Positions 56,585 to 64,000 of a stretch of 64,000 nucleotides of DNA are shown in pieces. Below the pieces are notes generated by a model. The model did not search any database, was not told where the DNA came from, and was given only the letters and a program-made list of their open reading frames with translations. The translations under genes were made by a program, and so were the position numbers. Position 1 is the stretch's first letter. Each line of letters starts with the position of its first letter. Source of the DNA: Prostheceraeus crozeri (taxonomy: Eukaryota; Platyhelminthes; Polycladida; Euryleptidae); the NCBI GenBank assembly GCA_907163375.1, contig CAJQUW010003229.1:1-64000 (forward strand), in the 5' to 3' direction.

Positions 56585-57157
56585 GTACTCTATCTTTATG
56601 CTTTGCTAGGTTTATCTCAGTCATAATTTCGTTTTGTGTTTTAAAAGTCCAGTCATTATCATTCTTAATTATTGAAGGATATAATGATTCCTTTTCAGTA
56701 GGTGCTGAAGGCAGAATTGACTTTTCGTTTTCTTCCACTTTTAATAAAATATTTTGACGTTTCACATTTACAAAATATTTCATATTTTAAAAATATTTCA
56801 ATTTTTCAATATTTACAAAATGTTTCATATTTACAAAATTGTATTTTTTTCTTATTTTTCATTTCTCATTCCTAAGTAATGTATGCATGACTCCCCCAGA
56901 TCGCCATAATTATTACTTTTAATTTATTTTGTAGATATTAGTATTCCTTTTTATTGTATTATTTTTTGTAACTTGGTGCATATTTTTTCTTAAATATTTT
57001 TTTAAAAAACTTGGTGCATATGTTTTCTTAAATAATTTTTAAAAAAACTTGGGTGTATGTTTTTTAAATTTATTTTAGAAAACAACTTGGGTGTATGTCC
57101 CAAAATTTATTTTGGTTGACGAGGGTGGAGGTCTGGGGAAGTCATACATACATTACT
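56585..57157 (-). repeat. Polinton A right terminal inverted repeat
   Basis: Inverse of the left end; the inner remainder lies at about 54100-54180, beyond the LINE. The terminal block here is 283 bp (56875-57157), longer than the left one because a segment with the phrase acatacacccaagtt is present in extra copies. The outermost 26 bp recur inverted at 56875-56900. Confidence 0.85.
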
Positions 57158-57164
57158 TAATGTC

Positions 57165-58640
57165 AACTGCAACTTCAATGGTCGGAGTGCACACATTAAT
57201 TTCCCTATTTGTGACGTTGACATTTCTGTGATAGGAGTAGATGCCATATCGAAACTTGAAATCACAATTAGTGGGAGCGCTAGACCACTTGAACTTCATT
57301 CGCTCTCTGTCGACCACGTCATAAGGAATTCTCCTCAACGTTCCCAAACCTCGCTGCCGAACGATCCTACGAATCCCGTTGGGAACGTTCGTTCCCAAAC
57401 GTTGCCGAAACTTATCGGTTATACATTTTTCATCAAGCTAAAGGCAGATGCTCCAGCTTCAATAACTCAGAAACAACGTCGGATTCCTTTCGCATTACAA
57501 GGCGCAGTTGAGTCAGAGATCAGGAAACTTCTAATGAATGACATTATTGAAGAGATCGATTCTTCCGCTTGCATTTCTCCGATCGTTGTCGTTCCAAAAA
57601 CTGATGGCGAAATCAGCTTGTGCGTTGACTACAAAATAATCAATCAACATATTGTTGTGGATCAGCCAGCACCCGCTTCCTACGGCCGAAGAGATTTTTG
57701 CCAAATTAACTGGTGTCAAAGTCTTTTCAAAGGTGGATCTGCGTTCGGTGTACCATCAGTTGAAGATTCGTGCCGATTCTCGTGACCTCACTGTATTGAC
57801 TTCCCATTCGGACTCTTCAGGTGTAAACGCCTTCCGTTTGGTCTTGCGAACGCTCCAAGCGCGTATATGAATGTAATCGACATCCTTCGTGACTGCCAAA
57901 ACACCGTTGTCAATATTAAATTACCGTGCTACCTAGATGATATTCTAGTATTCGGAAAGACTATTCAGGAGCATGACCAATGTTTGCACATTACTTTGGA
58001 TCGTTTGTCTTCCCATGGCATGACTTTGAATGAGAAGAAATGCGTGTACAGACAAAGATCAGTTCAATTTCTCGGGAGAATGATTGGCCCGGACGGAATT
58101 TCTCCACTTCCTACAATTCTGGAAGCCATTGTCAACGCCCCTGTGCCTCATGACAAACAATCGCTGAGATCATTTCTTGGGTTAGCCAATTTTTATCGTA
58201 CATTCATTCCCGATGCCGCTCCCTACGAACTCCTGAAAGATAATATTCGATTCCAATGGTCTGGCAGACAACAAAGTGATTTCGAGACACTGAAAACTTC
58301 CCTCGCCAATTTCGTTCCCCTGGAGTTTTTCAATCCTGATCTGAACAGACCTACCTTCATCATTGCTGATGCTTCTGGCTACTGAATTTCAGTCATCCTT
58401 TCACAAGAAGATAGTGAAGCGGGAGAAGAACGTCCAGTTTACTTCCTCAGCAGAAAACTTCCGGGCATGGAGCGAAACTACTCAGTCTCAGAGAAAGAGT
58501 TCCTTGCTGACCTCTGTGGTATTGAAAGACTATCAATTTCTGTACGGGCGTCATTTTACCGTGCGCACCGTAGATTCACAAATACATGTACACTGAACAG
58601 CGATTTCTGTACCGCTACTTTTGAAAAATCTAAGTTGAAT
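57165..58640 (+). pseudogene. Gypsy element 2 protease end, RT and RNase H (fossil)
   Basis: After the Polinton the Gypsy sequence resumes with VIGVDAISKLEI, the closing part of the protease. The RT shows IRKLLMNDIIEEIDSS and SPIVVVPKTDGEI, then YLDDILVFGKT (catalytic YLDD) and LGLANFYRTFIP. RNase H traces (VYFLSRKL-like and SVSEKEFLA) follow near 58440-58510. The gene order gag-PR-RT-RH is conventional, unlike the Gmr1-like copy at 13-16 kb. Several breaks. Confidence 0.85.
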
Positions 58641-59454
58641 ATACCGTATTCTCTGTAAGTGAAGCCCACTCTCCAATAGAGGCACACTCCTAGAATCATC
58701 CATATAGAATTTTTATATATTTGAATTATGGTGGATATAGAATTTTTTTGATTTGTCCATGGATATGGTGGAGACATTTTTGAATGAATATTTCCACAAA
58801 TGCTGCTGCAATTATTTCAGATGTACTACTAAGAAAACACGTTTTCGCAAATAGTGGTTGATAATAAAGTGAAAAATCACAAAACCTGAAGTGAACTCGG
58901 AATGAAAATGTGCTTCGAGGAATGGTCTCATCGAGCATGTGAAGCAACTTGAAATGAAGCTGAATGTCTACTGAGGTGACACATTCGTACTTGCTATCTA
59001 GCTGATGGCTAGGTGATTGCTCGATTGCTAAGATACATAGTCTGTTGCGCCGTTTCCTTTGGCAAGCAAAAGTTGAAACTGGCGAAAAATGATTTGGGTG
59101 AATGGTGCGAATAATAAAACTGTTTTCTGAGTGCTATTCAAGATTCTCATAAAGATACCGTTTAACGATGTTTTTAATGCTGATTTGTTGAATCACTATC
59201 TGTCGCCGGTCTCAAGGTAGGTCCCACTCTCAAATGAAAGCCCACCAAAATTATTGCAAAATAAATGGAAGCCCTGGATTTTAATTAGAGAATGCGATAA
59301 CCAAAATGATTTTAGAAAAAAATTGAGACAGCGAGTATCGTTTTGAGAGCATGATAGTTCTAATTTGATAATTGAGTTATCAAATGAGGAACTTAATTTC
59401 TTATATCAGTTTAACTTTGTTTCTAACAACAGTTAAATCCTAGCACTGAGTGGA

Positions 59455-59457
<3 letters not shown>
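58641..59457. other. No gene seen
   Basis: AT-rich; could contain the decayed integrase or 3' LTR of the second Gypsy element, but nothing recognisable remains. Short ORFs on the minus strand are not supported. Confidence 0.35.

Positions 59458-59509
<52 letters not shown>
59458..59509. repeat. (TA)n microsatellite
   Basis: About 26 uninterrupted TA units directly abutting the Penelope-like element. It might have been the insertion target or have grown at the junction. Confidence 0.95.
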
Positions 59510-59510
<1 letters not shown>

Positions 59511-59513
<3 letters not shown>

Positions 59514-60556
59514 TAAAGTAATACGACACCCAAAAGATAAAAGAAAAACAAGCCAGATAACTGAAACAGCTCGACCGGTTTCTGCCTGTTGCAGGCTTCT
59601 CAAGGGCATAAATGATTTATTCACAGAATCTAATATCTTTCATATACATCCAACTAATGTAAACAAAATACAAAATAATATTGTATTATTATTGTATTAT
59701 ATATTTGTATTATTCTTATGTAAAGACCTACAACCCAAATAACCCCAACGTATATCATGAAATAATCAAACCCTCTTTTTCAAGTTTAAAACTTACTCCT
59801 ATATTTAAGAACTACACTTTACGAAATAGTTACAAACAACCCAAATCATTATTGAACATTTTAGCAAGAAGAAATCGCATTCCGTTAACTGGAGTGAAGA
59901 AATGTAGTAACAAGAGGTGTGAATGTTGCAAATCATTAATTGTTGGAACATCCTTTCCCTATGAAATAATGGGGGAAACAAAAACTTTTAACGTTAAACA
60001 TAACATGAACTGCGAAACAAAAGACGTAATTTATGCATTGCAATGTCAGGGATGTGAAGGTACATACATCGGTCAAACTGGTGACTCATTACGAGCAAGA
60101 GTGCGGGTGCATCGGCAGCAGATTCGCGACGACAATTACCGATCTCTTTACGTTAGTAATCACATTTTTAATTGCGCTCATGATTCAGAGTTGAAGTTCC
60201 GTGTTATGCCAATTCTCAAATTGCCACATAACTGTGCAAGAGCATACCGTGAAGAGAAAGAGAAATTATGTATAAAAATCATAAAACCATCGCTAAATCG
60301 AGATATGTGAAATGCCATCTATTGAAATTTATCTCTGCCTACATAGATATTAATTTGAGATTTTGTTGACATCTTATTACTTCACCTTTTCTTATATATC
60401 TAAGTTACATTAGTTGGATGTATATGAAAGATATTAGATTCTGTGAATAAATCATTTATGCCCTTGAGAAGCCTGCAACAGGCAGAAACCGGTCCGGCTG
60501 TTTCAGTTATCTGGCTTGTTTTTCTTTTATCTTTTGGGTGTCGTATAACTTTACAT
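59511..60556 (+). mobile_element. Penelope-like element 2 with 151-bp terminal inverted repeats
   Basis: Arms 59511-59661 and 60406-60556 are near-perfect inverse copies (outermost ATGTAAAGT; inner part ctgcctgttgcaggcttctc). Between them is a plus-strand 209-codon ORF (59681-60310) with the Penelope GIY-YIG module: CCKSLIVGTSF, NCETKDVIYALQCQGCEGTYIGQTGDSLRARV (YIG and catalytic Arg), VHRQQI, NHIFNCA and the final EKEKLCIKIIKPSLN (Glu and closing helix). RT is missing, so it is a 5'-truncated copy. The right arm holds CTTGAGAAGCC...GGCAGAAAC, a decayed relative of the hammerhead core (CTGANGA...GAAAC) known from Penelope terminal repeats. Confidence 0.8.
59681..60310 (+). CDS. Penelope-like GIY-YIG endonuclease fragment
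   Basis: Core motifs TYIGQTGDSLRARVRVHR and the C-terminal E...KIIKPSLN are intact-looking, unlike the copy at 5707-6240, and the clade is clearly different (YIGQTGDSLR type). The first ~40 residues include IIKPSFSSLKLTPIFKNYTLRNSYKQPKSLLNIL, the linker between RT and endonuclease. The upstream part of the frame overlaps the edge of the inverted repeat, so the native start is lost. Endonuclease would nick target DNA for priming. Confidence 0.75.
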   Translation: MYYYCIIYLYYSYVKTYNPNNPNVYHEIIKPSFSSLKLTPIFKNYTLRNSYKQPKSLLNILARRNRIPLTGVKKCSNKRCECCKSLIVGTSFPYEIMGETKTFNVKHNMNCETKDVIYALQCQGCEGTYIGQTGDSLRARVRVHRQQIRDDNYRSLYVSNHIFNCAHDSELKFRVMPILKLPHNCARAYREEKEKLCIKIIKPSLNRDM

Positions 60557-60610
60557 TATTGAATACCATTTTTGATTTAAACCTTTTGGTATATATATAT
60601 ATTTATCAAA

Positions 60611-60753
60611 TCTCAACAGATGTAACCACCACGAGACATGTTTCGGCCTGTTGGGCCTCATCAGTCGTGGGTAGGTTTGAACCAGCGACGTTGGAGCTAG
60701 AGGACGTGCAAGCATACCCTCTAACCACAAGGCCACCGGACCATCTGTTGAGA
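60611..60753 (-). mobile_element. tRNA-derived SINE-like element carrying a hammerhead ribozyme
   Basis: 143 bp bounded by perfect 12-bp inverted repeats TCTCAACAGATG and CATCTGTTGAGA. On the minus strand the first part is tRNA-like: A-box-like TGGCCTTGTGGTTAGAGGG and B box GGTTCAAACC. The hammerhead at 60670-60629 follows directly. The design (Pol III promoter plus ribozyme) parallels the SINE-like Sm-alpha repeats of schistosomes. The B box is good; acceptor pairing is not a full cloverleaf. No poly-A tail; a (TA)n run follows. Confidence 0.7.
60629..60670 (-). ncRNA. Type I hammerhead ribozyme
   Basis: 42 nt with every conserved position. Stem I CCACGA/TCGTGG (perfect), core CTGATGA, stem II GGCC/GGCC with loop CAACA, core GAAA, a minimal stem III formed within ACATGT (two pairs and an AT loop), and cleavage triplet GTC just before stem I's 3' strand. 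Very short stem III is the known style of hammerheads in Penelope-like elements and retrozymes. Predicted self-cleavage after the C of GTC. The sequence looks fully competent. Confidence 0.88.
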
Positions 60754-60759
60754 GCGCGA

Positions 60760-63516
60760 ATTAGCCAGGAAGGCACTGCTTTAACGCAGGCACACTGCTT
60801 TAACGCATATATATATATTATAATTTTTGAATTTTATATGTGACGGAATCTGAAAGACCAAATAGGGGCACATTAATAAATACGCATCAATAAATTGGTA
60901 AATGGTAGCTGAACGACAATGACATCAATCGTAAACAGCGGTAGGGAATCACGCATTATATTCGTTAGTTCTGTAGCCGCATTTAATCGCTGCGCGTCAA
61001 CAATGCAAGTCGGTAATTCACAAATTTTTATGTCAGCAGTTCTAGTGCAGACCAGCTCCAACATCAAGACCCAAAACGAAGTGGAGGCTGTTTCTTTTTG
61101 CCGAGAAATTTCAGGGAAAAGTATTGATAACTGCTTTTTAATTACAATATGCTTATTCACATTCACAAAATCTGTCTTTCCTTAGTTATACAATATTCTG
61201 CGCGTCAATTGCTTTCCTTAGTGGTATCTTAATCTCTCACCAATGGAGGAAGTTCGCTTATTTACCTACGATGAAACAGAACGATGAAGTCAGGAAATAT
61301 AATCATGACAGTCGAACTTAGATTATTGGCATCTCTGTTCATTCTTCCATCCGTGATTCATTCTAAAGCGAAGCCTTCAATTCGAGTGCTCATGTCTGCT
61401 CGAGCTAATCAAACTTCCTCAATCTTGCATCAACCAAATAGATGCAACTAAATAGTATCACTTCATTGTGTTTCATTCGGTATGGAGAGCAGAACCGATA
61501 TTTGATCTGGAGGACATTTCACCCACATTTCACATTTCACTGTCGTTCACTATCCTGGACATCTTTTTCAAGTATAACATTTTTTGTTCAGGCTTAATTG
61601 AACTCATTTTCTATCGATTTTTAGAGACATTCAGTCATTGAATAGTGATCTTGATCTATAATTATGTAATAGAGTGTAACGGACAGCTTTGTTCCATACC
61701 ATAAGAATTTTGTGACCAAATGTGTGAGCTACGTGAAACGAAGATGTAATAACTAAGAAAGTGAAAGCTATACTTCAGAAAAATTACTGAAATTACTGAT
61801 TGATGCAGTTGATTACAATGCACACGTCGGCGTGCTGAATATATAAAGTAATTTGAATTTCACATGAATAATTCATTGAATCAATAATAGACTTCGCTAA
61901 AACAATGTTTTTAGTTGAAAAAAAATGAGAAATTGTGCCTTTTGAGACAAAAATGCAAATACTGTTGTTTGTCCAAAAATAAATGATGTTAGAGAAGCCA
62001 ATGACTTATTTTTAACTCCATTACAAGCTCTATCAAGCTCTTTGGTTTAAGATGAACCCAGGTGCGGTGTAGGTCAAGGTCCGCCAATTTTTAAGATATC
62101 TTTGACGTTTTATACTTGACATTTCTGTTAAACTGCGTTGATGCACAATCGAGTTTAACTTATTCAGATCGCAATCATGTCGATCATGACAAACTCAATC
62201 ATTAGACGTTGATAGTTTGGATATGAATATGGATCCATAACACTTCCCATAACAGAAACCCATAACATTGTCCTTTAGAATGATTCTATCAGTGGATCTA
62301 CAGAGTGACGTGTTCTTCACAGAGCGAGTCATGAAAAGCGATTCATAGGAGGATGAGTTAATTTTTTCGCTTTTCTGTTGGCGGGGTAAGTCAATAACAA
62401 CATGGCAGTTTTCTTTGCGGGCGCGAGTCTTAACTTATTATTGCTGCTTTAAACGCGTGTTTGCGAATAGTTGCGTACGCATTAAGTTAGGGGCAATGTA
62501 TATAATCTCATGAGAACTATTAAATAGGATAAACATCTTCGTGAATCTTAAAGCATGAACTGATTGCTCAATCATAATTTGCTACTGAATTCAGTTAATT
62601 CAGTTGTTCGACCATCTCCAGAAGTGGTGCCTTCGGAAAAGATCTCGGCGTAGGTCCAAAGCCGCTCAGCTTGACCATGCCATGACATGACTTGCTCCAC
62701 GACTCAGAGAAAGAACCATTTCAGCATTAACAAACAGTGCGTCCTAACTTCGTATTGCCGAAGCCGTTCGGATCGCCCGTTTTGTGTGCACACATGGGCG
62801 ACGCATCAAGGGGGCAGGGTGACATTGTCCCCCTCACTACTTGAGTTGGAGGTGATTGGCCCTCTCTCGAAGGCATTATTTCTGTCTTTCTGAGCATTAC
62901 CACTGCTCGCTTTCAAGACTGTCATTTGAGAAGCGAATGAATAGAAAGCTTGGCTAATTTTCTTGGCTTTTTACGAATATATGATCATCATTGTTATATC
63001 ACCTGCCTCTGAATCATCCCATCATTTATCGCTTTGTTAGACCGAATCAGTTCATTTACTTCCACGCCTTCGACACCGCACGTTCGACCCTCTCATTATG
63101 TGAGTGCTTTTATGCTGTTTCGTCAAATCGATCAATCAAAACTCATCAGGAGGATCAGGCATCGCTTTAATTCCTCTGAGACTCAAATCAACAACAATCT
63201 CCGAAGTGAGTTGAGACCCTAAATCATAGGTCTATACAAAACGGTTTCCAGTGCATGCTAAAATGTCATTTTCGAACGCCTTATATAAATTGAATAAACA
63301 AAATGAAAATGGCTTCTATGAATATATAAAATTAGCATGTACGGTTGTGGCACACGATCCTTTGATCAACCAGTGATAATTAATTCACTACATAGTTGGC
63401 GCATGGCTTGGGAATGTACCAAGTATAAAATATTGCAAATTGACTAGTCTAATATGCTCGCGGCCGAAAAGAACGAGGACACCAAAAGAAATCATGCTTA
63501 TTTTCGAATTAAAGGC
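60760..63516. other. No recognised gene
   Basis: Two complementary ORFs at 60873-61185 are open on both strands; the minus one (RQKETASTSFWVLMLELVCTRTADIKICELP) looks protein-like but I do not recognise it. ORFs at 62687-62893 and 63034-63222 have no motif. No clear repeats. This is the longest unique-looking stretch of the right flank. Confidence 0.35.
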
Positions 63517-64000
63517 TTAATAATATGTGTGGCCACCACACTTCTGGATGCATTGTTGCAACCGGTTCAGGAGACTGTTCAGGAGGTCTTGGATGACAGG
63601 TTGAGGTATCATGCTCCACTCATCTAGTAGTCGCTGCGCAAGTGTTCTCAAATCTGTCGGAGGATTTGGCTGATTTTCGTAATAGAGTCGGCACACATCT
63701 CCCATTACGTCCCACAGGTGTTCAATTGGAGACAAGACTGGACTGGACTGCATGCAGGCCATTACAACACTTCAACAGACGATTGCTCCAACGTCTCCGT
63801 AACGATGCGTGAAACGTGAGGTCGAGTGTCATCCTGCTGGAGATCATGCTCGTGGATGGTAGGAATGACTACGGGACTGATTATCTGAGACACATGTCAC
63901 AGCGACTGTTCTCCCGTTCCTCCATATTCCACCCCAAATCATCACAGACTCGCCATGATGCCTATCGTGCTAACAAACGCCGAGCTCATTGCCATTCGCC
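63517..64000 (-). mobile_element. Tc1-type transposase, C-terminal part, runs off window
   Basis: Minus strand. Near the right edge are GESVMIWGGI traces and the second-Asp region (LQQDDTRPHVSRIV-like). Then comes SPVLSPIEHLWDVMGDVCR with the catalytic Glu of the DD34E triad, DLRTLAQRLLDEWSMIPQPVI and the closing CIQKCGGHTYY, typical of Tc1-family transposases. The reading frame changes between the two halves, so the copy is dead. Its 3' inverted repeat should lie just below 63517 but was not identified. Confidence 0.8.

Larger units (their letters stand above)
23030..57157. mobile_element. Polinton A (adintovirus-type), nested host of other insertions (fossil)
   Basis: Fossil. Bounded by inverted ends starting AGTAATGTATGTATGACT and by a 6-7-bp duplication (TAATGTC) of the Gypsy sequence. 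Net length without later insertions is roughly 14 kb. It carries a hairpin-membrane protein, a LPDDPQ protein, penton, packaging ATPase, PolB, an Asn-rich ORF, a second P-loop ATPase, the C-terminal part of a major capsid protein, a pX-like protein, PLA2-integrase and protease. Three later insertions cut it: Polinton B, a Harbinger element and a LINE. It has many breaks (twenty or more), yet its two ends differ little, so it is of moderate age. Confidence 0.9.
21961..58640 (+). mobile_element. Ty3/Gypsy element 2, interrupted by Polinton A (fossil)
   Basis: Fossil. Left part 21961-23029: primer-site-like TGGCGACGAGG, Gag and the first part of the protease. Right part 57165-58640: rest of protease, RT and RNase H. 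Polinton A sits inside the protease region with the target duplication TAATGTC on both sides (23023-23029 and 57158-57164). Integrase and 3' LTR were not recognised. The copy carries several breaks and predates everything nested in it. Confidence 0.85.

Noticed and set aside
23030-57157. One single 34-kb giant virus-like element
   Set aside because: Duplicate gene sets, two sets of terminal repeats and an exact TGAAGT duplication show two nested elements instead.

Overview
This looks like a repeat-rich, gene-poor stretch of an invertebrate animal genome. It is AT-rich and packed with mobile elements of metazoan type: Ty3/Gypsy including a Gmr1-like one, BEL/Pao, Penelope-like, RTE and CR1/Jockey-type LINEs, Harbinger, Tc1, MITEs and Polintons. 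I found no convincing host gene with introns. The only possible host reading frame is a cysteine-rich ORF running off the left edge. The species cannot be named from the sequence.

Layout. 1-2.6 kb: partial zinc-finger-like ORF and a satellite-like array. 2.6-9.7 kb: an isolated palindrome, the GIY-YIG end of a Penelope-like element, AT microsatellites and a possible non-autonomous DNA element. 10.1-11.6 kb: BEL/Pao gag fossil. 13.3-16.7 kb (minus): Gypsy fossil with integrase upstream of RT, the Gmr1-like order. 17-21.3 kb: an unassigned element-like ORF, a tRNA-like sequence, a MITE and an RTE endonuclease fragment. 21.96-58.6 kb: a second Gypsy fossil split by a nest of insertions. 59.5-64 kb: a second Penelope-like element with 151-bp inverted repeats, a tRNA-derived element carrying a textbook hammerhead ribozyme, and a Tc1 transposase end.

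The core is a layered nest. A Gypsy element was hit by Polinton A (23030-57157, TSD TAATGTC). Polinton A was hit by Polinton B (25125-41519, 6-bp TSD TGAAGT), a Harbinger element (42529-43941, itself hit by a 309-bp MITE with a 9-bp TSD) and a 5'-truncated LINE (54181-56584). Polintons A and B are relatives. They share capsid, penton, one packaging ATPase, pX-like protein, protease, and an integrase whose frame begins with a parvovirus-like phospholipase A2 domain. Their replication blocks differ: B has one PolB lineage plus a possible sliding-clamp-like ORF, while A has another PolB lineage and a second P-loop ATPase. Both have palindromes at their very ends. B also carries short GC-rich hairpins scattered through an AT-rich genome, some inside reading frames, and most genes of both start right after an A-tract joined to the ATG.

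Polintons, Gypsy and BEL copies are treated as fossils. B has fewer than about ten breaks and near-identical ends (young). A has many breaks plus three insertions. The two Gypsy copies and the BEL copy are old remnants.
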